Shown: in pieces, positions 1 to 7,608 of the stretch
Numbering within the stretch: the first letter of the stretch is position 1
Layout of the letters: each line of letters opens with the position of its first letter
Assembly (NCBI GenBank): GCA_021808665.1
Contig: JAKBBA010000004.1
Span: 62,001 to 126,000 of the forward strand
Reading direction: 5' to 3'
Origin: Actinomycetes bacterium
Lineage (GTDB): Bacteria > Actinomycetota > Acidimicrobiia > Acidimicrobiales > Palsa-688
Length of the DNA stretch: 64,000 nt
The notes under the pieces: generated by a model
The model's input: the letters and a program-made list of their open reading frames with translations, nothing else
What the model was told of the DNA's origin: nothing
Databases searched by the model: none
Position numbers and translations under genes: made by a program

Positions 1-1050
1 CTTGGAGATCGTGTCCGAGACGCCCGACGAACTGCTCGGCCAGGTCGGGATCGTGGTGGTCATATATCGACCTGACGACTTCCTTCGCGTGCCAGGCGGT
101 GCGGACCTCCCCGGCGGGGTCGCCGGCATCGAGCAGGCCGAGCAGCTTGGTCCGGCCATGCTCGTCGAGGCGCTCGTCGGCTTTGGTGAGAAGCCGCCGA
201 CAACGGTAGAGCGGATCGGACTTGGGTTCCCGGTGTCCGAGGGTCTGCTCTGCACTCGCCGCCGGGTCTCATCAAGCTTGGAATTCGCCAACTTCACGAG
301 ATGAAACGGGTCGGCGATCTGGGTGGCGTCGGGCAGCATCAGATCCAGTACCGCCTTGTAGGGGCCCGAAAGGTCCAGTGTCGCCCAACGCACCCCGCCC
401 CGCCATGTCGGACCCTGGGCTTCGAGCCAGTCCGCAGTGGCTTTGCCTGCTCTACCTGGGACGACGTCGAGCAGCTGGCCGGCGGCGACGTCGACGATGG
501 AAGTCGACCAGTGCTGGCGGTGGAAGCGGCCCAAGCGCGCGAAGAGTGTTTCGTCGAGGCCGAGCGCCTCCACGGCGCCGATCCGACCGGGATCGTCGAC
601 CAGGGCGGTGCCATACGCGATCACGGCGTCGTTGACGGTGTGCCAGTCACATCCCAGCTCCTTGGCGATCTCGTTGATGCCGCGGGCGTAGCGGCCTACC
701 TGCTCAGTCGCCCATCGTCCCGCCCGGTCTGTCATCGCCACCCGTGAGCCGGCGATGCGAGGGTCTGCCCAGGTCCACGAGCACATCTCGCAGTCAGGAT
801 CAGGGCAGCACCAGCGGACCTTGTGCCACATGAGCCTGGCCGGTCGACCGAATGCCGGCAGGTCCACCAACTCCACCACGTCGCGGTCTTTCACCTTCGC
901 CGCTCCGCCGCAGCCGAGACAACCCGGTCGTTCGCCGGCCTGTTCGACGTGCACTCGTATCGGCTCACCGCAGCGGTCCTCCACCGCCAGCACCCTCACC
1001 TCCGGCAGTCCAACCAGCAGCTCGCACATGCGCGTAGGATCAGTCTCCAC
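1..1050 (-). pseudogene. ISL3-family transposase, frameshifted and cut by window edge
   Basis: Translation from GTG at 1050 (GGAGAG ribosome site 6-11 bases upstream) gives a Cys-rich zinc-finger start (CLGCGG, then CCPDPDCEMC), a helix-turn-helix stretch (EIAKELGCDWHTVNDAV) and DDE-type core motifs GLDETLFAR and TLDLSGPYK, all typical of ISL3 transposases. After residue 267 (near 245-250) the family sequence continues only in another frame, where it reads TLGHRE, then DPLYRCRRLLTKADERLD and AWHAKEVV. Five bases stand where six are expected, so one base has been lost. Neither frame reaches a stop in the window. Either the copy is dead or the base is a sequencing error; programmed frameshifting is not known for this family. 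The third catalytic acidic residue lies off the window. Confidence 0.75.
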
Positions 1051-1101
1051 GGGGGCTCTCCGATCAGTCGACGTCAGAACTCGCTGATTCTGAGAGCCCC
1101 C
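1051..1101. repeat. Inverted repeat at IS end
   Basis: A perfect 10-base inverted repeat (1051-1060 GGGGGCTCTC with 1092-1101) is extended by a second matching block (1062-1067 GATCAG with 1084-1089). It lies between the transposase start and the presumed IS end, so one arm is the terminal repeat and the other an internal copy. In RNA it would make a hairpin directly before the transposase ribosome site, which could hide it from read-through transcription, as seen at the ends of several IS families. The regulatory role is inference. Confidence 0.6.
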
Positions 1102-1332
1102 GCCTCGCGACTGGTGGACCCTGCTACACGCTCAGACCCCGCTCAGATCCGAAGTACCGCTTTGGGGCGCCTCTCGCGTTGGAGCGGATCACCCTCAGTC
1201 GTCGAGTGTCGTAATCTCCGGGGTAGCAAGGCGCCCCTGAAGAGACGACGCTATGTCACCCTCGCGGCGGACCGTAATGGAGCGCCCTGCAAACGGAAGG
1301 AGACGACGTGCGGATCCGCTCGGCGTAGTCAG

Positions 1333-2181
1333 TCAACTTCCAATGGCGACGATCGCTTCGCCCGGAGTCGCCTTGGCGCCGGGCAGGCTCCCGAGGAAGT
1401 TGGCGTCGCCGAAGGCGAACACTCCGCAGTCTGCTCCGACGACGAAGTATCCCTGCGGCGAAGGAGGGGTAGCAGTCCCGGCGGCGCCGGGCGATACGGT
1501 GACGGTCTGTTCGACCTGTTGGGCGGCGAGGTCGTTGGCGTCGCCTGCCTGGTTGGCGTCGATCACGCAGGAGCCAGTGCCTATGCAGTCGACAGTTCCG
1601 CCGTTCAGCGTGCAGATCCCGGCGCTCCCTGGGGCGGAGTTGAAGGTGACCGGGTTACCCGACGTCCCGCCCGTCGCTGCCGGCGTGTAGGTAGCACCGA
1701 CGGAGGCAGGGTTAGGGGGTGCAGAGGTAAAGGTGATCGTCTGCGTCGCCTGGTGAGGGGCGAGCAGCGTTAAGTCCACAGGGCTGCTGGTGCTGGGTGA
1801 GTTGGCGCCGTCGCCGCTATATACGGCGGTGATAGAGGAGTTGCTGCCGAGAGCCACGCAAGTCGTTGCGCTCGGGCAGGCGATGGCGGTCAAGTCTTGG
1901 GTGCTGGTGTCGCTCTGAGCCGTGCCGGGCACGCCGTTGTCGATGGGGACGATCAGCCCGTTCGTCCCACTTTGCGTCGACCCTACCGCCACGCAGGTGG
2001 TCGAGGTCGGGCACGCTACGCCTGAGAGTCCCGATGCGGCTGCCACGGTTTGGCCGGCGTTGAGGGTGTCCGCCGAGGCGGGGACAGCAGTCGCCCCGAA
2101 GGCTCCTAGCAGGCTCACTACGAGGGTGATCGCGCCGACTATTGCAGCGGTCCTCGCTCGGAGTTGTGTTTGTGCTCGCAC
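1333..2181 (-). CDS. Secreted repeat protein, C-terminus probably truncated
   Basis: A 282-residue exported protein of unknown function. GTG start at 2181 has a strong GGGAGG ribosome site 9 bases upstream. Residues 1-37 form a signal peptide (RAR, hydrophobic core, AVPASA). Residues 53-110 hold two copies of a Cys-pair repeat (GVACPTSTTCVAVG and TAIACPSATTCVALG). Residues 145-230 are an Ig-like Thr/Ser-rich module of the type QTITFTSAPPNPASVGATY. Residues about 244-268 are one copy of the repeat GYFVVGADCGVFAFGDANF. In related proteins that repeat recurs several times; here translation stops in IVAIGS, in the middle of the linker that normally continues into the next repeat. The gene ends about 230 bases from an IS end, so loss of the 3' part is plausible. 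Confidence 0.7.
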   Translation of the reverse strand: MRAQTQLRARTAAIVGAITLVVSLLGAFGATAVPASADTLNAGQTVAAASGLSGVACPTSTTCVAVGSTQSGTNGLIVPIDNGVPGTAQSDTSTQDLTAIACPSATTCVALGSNSSITAVYSGDGANSPSTSSPVDLTLLAPHQATQTITFTSAPPNPASVGATYTPAATGGTSGNPVTFNSAPGSAGICTLNGGTVDCIGTGSCVIDANQAGDANDLAAQQVEQTVTVSPGAAGTATPPSPQGYFVVGADCGVFAFGDANFLGSLPGAKATPGEAIVAIGS

Positions 2182-2311
2182 GCCAGGTTCCTCCCGGGTC
2201 AGCCGATATCCGGATCATACGAGTGGGGTCCGGCTCGTGGGAGAAATGCGGTAACAGGGCGGTAACAGCGCAGGGCTGAACGTCAGAGCTTCGAGTTCGA
2301 ATCCGAAAGCG

Positions 2312-3256
2312 TCAGCCTTGGCCCCACACGGTCTCGGTCCTCACCCCCCAGCTCATGCACTGGCCGTAGGAGGGCTCCCAGACGTCGAGCCGATTTCCGA
2401 TGATCGCTCCGCCGGTGTCCTGCGCGTAGCGGACACCGATCCCCGATATATACAGTCGGGTTCCGAGAGGGATCACCGAGGGGTCCACTGCCACAGTCGC
2501 CATCGACGTCGGAGCGCCGCTGGCGGTGTCGCCCGCCAGGTCGTAACAGGTGACCACAAAGGTCCCGAGGAGCGAACCAGGCGATGACGATGCTGGAGCT
2601 GTCCCGGGGGATGCCTGTGGGGTGCCTGTACCTGTAGGGGGCGCTGGGGGAGGAGCTGGCACGGGGGAGTCTGTGATCGCGTTCGCGAGCCAGTAGCCGC
2701 CTCCGTCGGGGGTGGCGGCTATGCCGACGATGGGTGCTGCGGGGTGGGTGTTGGTGGCGGAGCCGTAGAAGTTGGCGTCGCCGAAGCTGAACACGCCGCC
2801 GTCGGCGCCGACGAGCCAGTAGCCGCCTCCGTCGGGGGTGGCGGCCATGCCGACTACCGCTGCCCGTAGATCAGTGGGTACAGGAGCATCGCGCTCGGTA
2901 GCGGCAGAGCCGAAACCGTCCACCGGCCCGACAGGGGCGGTAGAGGCTGACGGCACGGTAGACGCCGACAACAGCTGCGGGGCGCGTGGTTGAAGAAGCG
3001 TCGAAGATGCCTGCGCCGATCTTATTGGATGCACTGATTGTACTATTCCTGGCGATCGCGATATAGGGCTTTGAGGAAATCCTGACACCAGGACTGCGAT
3101 GGGGACTGCGACAAGGGCACCAACGCTGCGCCGGGGCCGCTTCAGGCCGGTCTGGTGATTGTGGCAGTTGCGGAACTGGCAGGTGCAACGATACGGCGAG
3201 GATAAAACAGCGTTCTTATCAGGCCCAGAACTGTAGATTCGTTTTCGTGTACGCAC
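2312..3256 (-). CDS. Secreted 3D-domain protein (double-psi beta-barrel)
   Basis: A 314-residue exported protein. A hydrophobic segment at about residues 47-60 (GALVAVPIAVLVSG) after an Arg-rich stretch serves as signal or anchor. Residues 130-190 hold two repeats, GGGYWLVGADGGVFSFGDAN and GIAATPDGGGYWLANA, followed by a Pro-rich linker. The C-terminal 85 residues are a 3D domain, named for three conserved Asp (here CYDLAGD, AVDPSVIPLGT and NRLDVWEPSY). The fold is shared with lytic transglycosylase MltA and with the tails of Rpf-type cell-wall proteins, so a role in peptidoglycan turnover is likely but inferred. GTG 3256 is the only in-frame start before the hydrophobic segment; the start is weakly supported. 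Promoter and CRP-type site lie at 3441-3495. Confidence 0.75.
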   Translation of the reverse strand: MRTRKRIYSSGPDKNAVLSSPYRCTCQFRNCHNHQTGLKRPRRSVGALVAVPIAVLVSGFPQSPISRSPGIVQSVHPIRSAQASSTLLQPRAPQLLSASTVPSASTAPVGPVDGFGSAATERDAPVPTDLRAAVVGMAATPDGGGYWLVGADGGVFSFGDANFYGSATNTHPAAPIVGIAATPDGGGYWLANAITDSPVPAPPPAPPTGTGTPQASPGTAPASSSPGSLLGTFVVTCYDLAGDTASGAPTSMATVAVDPSVIPLGTRLYISGIGVRYAQDTGGAIIGNRLDVWEPSYGQCMSWGVRTETVWGQG

Positions 3257-3433
3257 GCGTAGAAGACCCTTCGCTCATCGCGCTGGGATTCGCGTCGACG
3301 TAGAAGAGTCGACAGACAGGGAAACGAGATACGAACCAGCGCTTTCCCACACCGGAAATCCCCAGCGCGGGTTGTCGTTATGGCACAACCGGCGGTCTCT
3401 GGGACGGTCACCGGCGAACCTTGTCTTTTCTCA
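3257..3433 (-). other. Long leader of the 3D-domain gene
   Basis: From the predicted transcript start (near 3434) to the GTG at 3256 there are about 180 bases with no credible gene. The stretch contains several short inverted repeats, for example GGTTGT with ACAACC (3391-3371 on the minus strand). In actinobacteria, genes for Rpf/3D/NlpC cell-wall proteins often have a c-di-AMP (ydaO) riboswitch here, but I could not match its conserved core, so only a structured leader of unknown function is claimed. Confidence 0.35.
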
Positions 3434-3440
3434 GACGGAG

Positions 3441-3469
3441 AAATTAGCCACGACCAGCGGTATTGTCAA
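3441..3469 (-). promoter_or_regulatory. Sigma-70 type promoter for the 3D-domain gene
   Basis: On the minus strand TTGACA (3469-3464) is followed after exactly 17 bases by TAATTT (3446-3441), a near-consensus housekeeping promoter in an AT-richer patch. The predicted transcript start is close to 3434. The next gene downstream is the secreted 3D-domain protein. Confidence 0.65.
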
Positions 3470-3479
3470 CCCCAATGCC

Positions 3480-3495
3480 TGTGACATATGTCACA
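3480..3495. promoter_or_regulatory. Perfect CRP/GlxR-type operator
   Basis: TGTGACATATGTCACA is a perfect 16-base palindrome fitting the CRP-family consensus TGTGA-N6-TCACA. Its centre (3487.5) is about 54 bases upstream of the predicted start of transcription, just outside the -35 box at 3464-3469, a position suited to activation. In Mycobacterium and Corynebacterium, CRP and GlxR control rpfA, a cell-wall gene of comparable function, so the placement makes biological sense. No CRP gene lies in this window. Confidence 0.7.
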
Positions 3496-3558
3496 CTCTT
3501 TGATTGTCACTAGAAACCGCAGGTCAAACGGCCTTCTCTGCGGCAAAACGCCGGAGTC

Positions 3559-4956
3559 TCACTTAGCAAACGGCGGGACTGTCCAACCAAACCCGGCACG
3601 TTCGAACATCCTTGCAATCGAAAGGCACGTGGAATCGCGTCGGTTCCGGCAGACGATTTGGACGCCTACAGGTAGGCCGCCGGCCAGGCCGACAGGAACG
3701 GCGACTGCAGGCAGATAGGCAAGGGACGCCATCTGAGACCAGACCATTGCACTTACACCTGAGATCTCACGATTGTCTACCATAAGTCTCAAATTGCCCA
3801 AAGAAGAATTCGTGGAATGGGGGAACGCAACGCAGGGCGTGATTGGACATACCAGGGCGTCGAAGCTCTCGAACCAATCAGCCCAAAGCGAACGCATGTG
3901 GGAGCGCTCCGCGTCGAGAAGGAGCCACTCTCGGTGATTGCCGGCTACGCGGCTACCGACGCTGTCAGCAAGGCTCGCCGACACAGCCGACAGGGTTAGG
4001 GTACCGCAGAGGGTTGCCACAGAGTCCAGGCTGACCGGCAACGAACACGTCGCAATCGAGATTCCACTTGCCGCAACAGTTTCAACAGCAGCCGAGATCG
4101 AATCTGCGACTGCGCCGTCCACACGGCAGTACTCGTCTTGGATGCATACCCCGATGCGTAACTTCTCCGGCGGGGCCACCGGTGGCGGAGGTAAGGCCCC
4201 GGCGAGAGCCTCCATAGCAAGTAGCAGATCGCCAGCACTGCGGGCGATCGGTCCAACGACATTCATGTCAACGTCTACCGCATACCCACTCTGGCGTTCG
4301 CTGCAATCGAGATATCCCCCCTGAGCGACGATACCGAAGGTCGGCTTGTGGCCGAAGACGCCGCAGAAGCTCGAAGGTATCCGTATGGAACCCCCCAGGT
4401 CAGTTCCGATGTCAATTGCACTCATTCCTGACGAGACGGCGGCCGCAGATCCACCAGACGAACCACCAGCACTTCGACCAGTATCCCATGGGTTACTAGT
4501 CGTCCCGAAAATCTGGTTGTGGGTCTGTATGTCAGCAGCCCAAGCGGGAGCGTTGGTCTTGGCGAAGATGATTGCTCCAGCTTTACGCAGAGCGCCCACG
4601 GCGGGCGCATCGTAGGCCGGCACGTAGTCCTTCAGTTCTACTGCGCCCGAGGTCGAACGCAAGCCTGCTACGGCGAGTGAATCCTTGACGCTGACGGGCA
4701 GGCCGTGTAGCACTCCTAGTGGTTCAGACGACAGCGCCCGAATATTGTCAGCCTCGGTGGCGGCGAGGTACGCAGCGTCGGGGTCTACTGTAACCACGGC
4801 ATTTAGAGCTGGATTAAGGCGCTCGATTCTGCTGATATAAGCAGCGAGAAGCTCCCGGCTAGACACCTGGCCGTCTCTTAGCAGCCGGGTCAGTACCGTG
4901 GCCGGTTGTAGGCAGATGTCGTCAGTTCCGTCCGGCGAAGGCAGAGGAGCCTTCAT
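3559..4956 (-). CDS. Amidase signature family protein
   Basis: A 465-residue cytoplasmic amidase of the GatA/AmiE-like amidase signature family, hydrolysing an unknown carboxamide. The Ser-Ser-Lys triad is visible: Lys in PVSVKDSLAVAG (about residue 92), then the Gly/Ser-rich motif GGSSGGSAAAVSSG and the serine nucleophile region DIGTDLGGSIRIPSSFCGVFG with GHKPT after it. The C-terminus has the usual LPAVAVPVGLAGGLPVGVQIV. It lacks a GatB/GatC neighbour and is probably not the tRNA amidotransferase subunit. ATG start; it follows the FAD dehydrogenase gene by 9 bases, so the two are probably cotranscribed. Confidence 0.85.
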   Translation of the reverse strand: MKAPLPSPDGTDDICLQPATVLTRLLRDGQVSSRELLAAYISRIERLNPALNAVVTVDPDAAYLAATEADNIRALSSEPLGVLHGLPVSVKDSLAVAGLRSTSGAVELKDYVPAYDAPAVGALRKAGAIIFAKTNAPAWAADIQTHNQIFGTTSNPWDTGRSAGGSSGGSAAAVSSGMSAIDIGTDLGGSIRIPSSFCGVFGHKPTFGIVAQGGYLDCSERQSGYAVDVDMNVVGPIARSAGDLLLAMEALAGALPPPPVAPPEKLRIGVCIQDEYCRVDGAVADSISAAVETVAASGISIATCSLPVSLDSVATLCGTLTLSAVSASLADSVGSRVAGNHREWLLLDAERSHMRSLWADWFESFDALVCPITPCVAFPHSTNSSLGNLRLMVDNREISGVSAMVWSQMASLAYLPAVAVPVGLAGGLPVGVQIVCRNRRDSTCLSIARMFERAGFGWTVPPFAK

Positions 4957-4965
4957 GTCAGTGTG

Positions 4966-6438
4966 CTAGGCGCTGGCGAACAACGCCGCCGGATTGAGGA
5001 TACCTAGCGGGTCGAGAGCGGTCTTGACGGCTTTCATGGTGGCGATCTCCGACGCCGAGCGAGAAAGTCCCAGCCAGCGGGCCTTGGCCCGCCCTATGCC
5101 ATGCTCGGCGCTGATAGATCCACCTAGAGATGCCACCAAGGTGAGGACCGCCTCGTCCACTGAGTCGTCGTCAGCGTCGGGGCCCACCACATTGACATGG
5201 AGGTTGCCGTCGCCAGCGTGGCCGAACAAGACGAGTGTGGCGGTGGGAAAGTCGTTCTTGAGGAGTAGGCGGAGCTGCTTCTCGAAGCTAGGTAGGCGGG
5301 AATGGGGGAGGGTCACGTCGAGCTTGTGGGGTATGCCGATCGCCGACACTGCCTCGGTGTGGCGCTCCCGGTACTCCCACAGCTTCGCCACCGTCGACGC
5401 GTCGAGCCCTATAGCGGTGGCATCCTCTGGGAGATCCAGCCCCGACAGTGCGTCGAGGAGATCGTCGGTACAGTCCGTCCTGGCGGCCACCTCTACTAGA
5501 AGGTAGACGGGGTAGGTCTGCGGTAGTGGAGGGCCAAGGTGCGCGTGGGCGCGAACGAGCTCCAGGCCGTCGTCGAAGAACAGTTCGGCCGCCTGCAGCC
5601 CGGGAAGGTCACGTCGTAGTAGGTCGATGACGTCCAACGCCGAAGCGATCGAGTCGAGGCCGACAAGGGCGACGGCCCGGTGGGGAGTCTCCGGCACGAG
5701 GCTCAGCCTGGCGACCGTTATGACCGCCAGGGTACCTTCCGAGCCGACCAGTAGCTGCGAAAGGTCATAGCCGGTGTTGTCTTTCAGGAGGCCGCCGAGG
5801 TGGGAGATGACCGTTCCATCGGCGAGAACCGCCTCGACGCCTAGAACCCTTTGGCGCATCGCCCCGTAGCGGATCACGTGAAGACCTCCAGCGTTGGTCG
5901 CTATCATCCCCCCGACCGTGGCAGAGTCACGCGCTGCGAGGTCGACCGGGAAGGCCAAACCCTCGGCGGCGGCGGCCTGCTGCAACCCGGCGAGAGTCGC
6001 ACCGGCGCCGACGGTAACTTGGGAGGCCGCCTTGTCGACCGGCTGTATCGTCGCTAAGCGACGGGTGCTCACCACTACGCACGACCCTGTGTCGTCGGGG
6101 GGTACCGACGCTCCGACGAGGCCCGTGTTGCCGCCCTGTGTGACCACAGGGACGCAACGTTGCGAACACGCCGCCAGCACGTTCGCGACCTCGGCGGTCG
6201 AGCCTGGTCGCACGACCATCGCGCAGCGGCCCGAGAAACGGCGCGTCCAGTCCACCTCGTAGGGTCGGCGGAGCTCGTCGTCGCTCAGCACGTTGGGACG
6301 TCCGACTATCGCTACCAGGACCTCCTCTAGGGATCCTAGTCCGACGCGGGTGGGGGTCGTGGCCCTATAGGCGGCAGGTCGCGCCGACTCCCGGAGCGGC
6401 TGGTTGGGACCGTCCTGGCTGTGATCGCTAGAGTTCAT
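4966..6438 (-). CDS. FAD-linked 2-hydroxyacid dehydrogenase (GlcD/D-2-HGDH-like)
   Basis: A 490-residue PCMH-type flavoprotein that oxidises a D-2-hydroxyacid such as D-lactate, glycolate or D-2-hydroxyglutarate. The N-terminal FAD-binding domain shows PVVTQGGNTGLVGASVPPD, DSATVGGMIATNAGG and GLLKDNTGYDLSQLLVGSEG. The C-terminal FAD-oxidase domain shows the metal/substrate motifs FGHAGDGNLHVNVVG and SAEHGIGRAKA. I chose ATG 6438 because the longer reading runs into the upstream promoter region of the divergent crotonase gene. No iron-sulfur partner is encoded beside it, unlike the glcDEF operon at 25962. The downstream amidase is likely in the same transcript; joint catabolism of an amide of a hydroxyacid is a guess. 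Confidence 0.85.
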   Translation of the reverse strand: MNSSDHSQDGPNQPLRESARPAAYRATTPTRVGLGSLEEVLVAIVGRPNVLSDDELRRPYEVDWTRRFSGRCAMVVRPGSTAEVANVLAACSQRCVPVVTQGGNTGLVGASVPPDDTGSCVVVSTRRLATIQPVDKAASQVTVGAGATLAGLQQAAAAEGLAFPVDLAARDSATVGGMIATNAGGLHVIRYGAMRQRVLGVEAVLADGTVISHLGGLLKDNTGYDLSQLLVGSEGTLAVITVARLSLVPETPHRAVALVGLDSIASALDVIDLLRRDLPGLQAAELFFDDGLELVRAHAHLGPPLPQTYPVYLLVEVAARTDCTDDLLDALSGLDLPEDATAIGLDASTVAKLWEYRERHTEAVSAIGIPHKLDVTLPHSRLPSFEKQLRLLLKNDFPTATLVLFGHAGDGNLHVNVVGPDADDDSVDEAVLTLVASLGGSISAEHGIGRAKARWLGLSRSASEIATMKAVKTALDPLGILNPAALFASA

Positions 6439-6500
6439 CTGACAATGTTCTAGCCGCGCCGGCATACGCGGTGCGACGCAAACCCCCGAGGAGCCCGGCA

Positions 6501-7319
6501 ATGACCTCCCAAAAGCGCGTGCTCGTAGAAATCACTGCTGGCGTCGCAGACGTCAGGCTGAACCGTCCCGACAAGTTGAATGCCCTAGACGGGGCGATGT
6601 TCGAGGCGATAGGCGAGACCTTGGAGGAGCTAGGCAAGGACAGCAGCGTTCGGGCGGTCGTGCTATCCGGCGAAGGGCGTGCCTTCTGCGCTGGGCTCGA
6701 CATGGCCTCCCTGGCCGCTATGGCCGGAGCCGATCGGTCCACCACGGCAGGCCTCGCCGAGCGGACGGCCGGCGGGATAGCCAACCGGGCCCAGCTGGTC
6801 GCCTACGGCTGGTCGCTGCTGGCGGTCCCGGTCATAGCGGCGGTCCATGGTGTGGCCCTCGGCGGAGGAGCTCAAATCGCTCTCGGGGCGGACATTCGGC
6901 TCATGGCCCCGGACGCCAAGATCTCGATTTTCGAGATCTCTTGGGGTCTGGTGCCCGACATGAGCGCTACGGTGACGCTCCCCAGGTTGGTCGGAGCTGA
7001 CGTAGCCAAGGAACTTGCGTGGACGGCCAGGATGGTGTCAGGGGACGAAGCGGCGCGTATCGGTCTCGCTACCCGCTGCTGCGAAGACCCTCGCGGCGAG
7101 GCTCTACGCCTGGCGGCGGATATCGCTAGCCGCAACCCAGACGCGGTCAGAGCAGCCAAGCGCCTCTTCTCGCCGGCGCCCAGCGCGACCGTAGCTGACA
7201 TGCTCGCAGCAGAGTCAGCCGAGATGGCGGCGCTCATCGGAAGCCCAAATCAGTCCGAGGCTGTCAGAGCCCGTATCGAAGGGCGCCAGCCGGTATTCGT
7301 CAATCCTGATCTAGGCTGA
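6501..7319 (+). CDS. Enoyl-CoA hydratase/isomerase family protein (crotonase)
   Basis: A 272-residue crotonase-fold enzyme, probably acting on an acyl-CoA in fatty-acid or amino-acid breakdown. The oxyanion-hole motifs are GRAFCAGLDMASL (about residues 64-76) and HGVALGGGAQIALGADIRL. The active-site stretch FEISWGLVPDMSATVTLPRL keeps one acidic residue of the two used by true hydratases. ATG 6501 has a GAGGAG ribosome site 8 bases upstream (6488-6493) and is preferred over the ATG at 6471. It is transcribed divergently from the FAD dehydrogenase, with 62 bases between, and is followed after 4 bases by a small gene and the dienelactone hydrolase. Confidence 0.85.
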   Translation: MTSQKRVLVEITAGVADVRLNRPDKLNALDGAMFEAIGETLEELGKDSSVRAVVLSGEGRAFCAGLDMASLAAMAGADRSTTAGLAERTAGGIANRAQLVAYGWSLLAVPVIAAVHGVALGGGAQIALGADIRLMAPDAKISIFEISWGLVPDMSATVTLPRLVGADVAKELAWTARMVSGDEAARIGLATRCCEDPRGEALRLAADIASRNPDAVRAAKRLFSPAPSATVADMLAAESAEMAALIGSPNQSEAVRARIEGRQPVFVNPDLG

Positions 7320-7323
7320 CAAC

Positions 7324-7605
7324 GTGACCGAAGCACCTGCAGCCGAATACACCTCCCCCCCAAGCCAGGCCGGAGCTGATCCGATCGAAGCAGCGTTGTC
7401 GGCCTTTCGCCGACAGCTCGACGGCCAGGTCTCTGTCTCGGCATCGGTGGTCCAAGACGGCCTCCTCGAGATCTGGGGAGCCCTATCAGAGGGTTCTGCC
7501 AGGAGCCAGGTCGAAGGTTGGCTGACCGAGACCCTAGGCAGGAACCTGTACGCGGTGGCAGATATCGACACCCGGCTGTCTACGGTCCTGGCTGGAAGGG
7601 ACTGA
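7324..7605 (+). CDS. Hypothetical protein, 93 residues
   Basis: A small soluble acidic protein that I do not recognise. It starts with GTG at 7324, four bases after the crotonase stop, and ends three bases before the dienelactone hydrolase, so it is part of that operon. Residues 20-90 look like an alternating alpha/beta fold (QLDGQVSVSASVVQDGLLEIWGAL, then VEGWLTETLGRNLYAVADI), without Cys, signal peptide or membrane segment. Its tight spacing on both sides is the main evidence that it is real. Confidence 0.6.
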   Translation: MTEAPAAEYTSPPSQAGADPIEAALSAFRRQLDGQVSVSASVVQDGLLEIWGALSEGSARSQVEGWLTETLGRNLYAVADIDTRLSTVLAGRD

Positions 7606-7608
7606 GAG

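Larger units (their letters stand above)
1..1103 (-). mobile_element. ISL3-family insertion sequence, partial (right end in window)
   Basis: The minus strand of this segment encodes an ISL3-type transposase that runs off the left edge of the window. About 50 bases outside its start lies a G-rich end, 1082-1103, whose minus-strand reading begins with GGGGGCTCTC, resembling ISL3-family terminal inverted repeats that start GGCTCTTC or similar. The outer boundary near 1101-1103 is inferred because the other terminal repeat and any target duplication lie outside the window. The element sits about 230 bases from the end of a secreted-protein gene that looks truncated. Confidence 0.7.

Noticed and set aside
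1162..1238. Inverted repeat GGGGCGCC / GGCGCCCC outside the IS
   Set aside because: Only 8 pairs over a 58-base loop in GC-rich DNA, no transposase or terminal-repeat pattern; it may be chance.
2288..2312. tRNA T-loop-like string GTTCGAATCC
   Set aside because: The flanking bases do not form the 5-pair T stem, and no acceptor or anticodon arm can be folded around it; it lies next to the 3' end of the 3D gene.
3257..3433. c-di-AMP (ydaO) riboswitch before the 3D gene
   Set aside because: Position and target fit, but the conserved core sequence could not be found by eye, so only an unassigned leader is listed.
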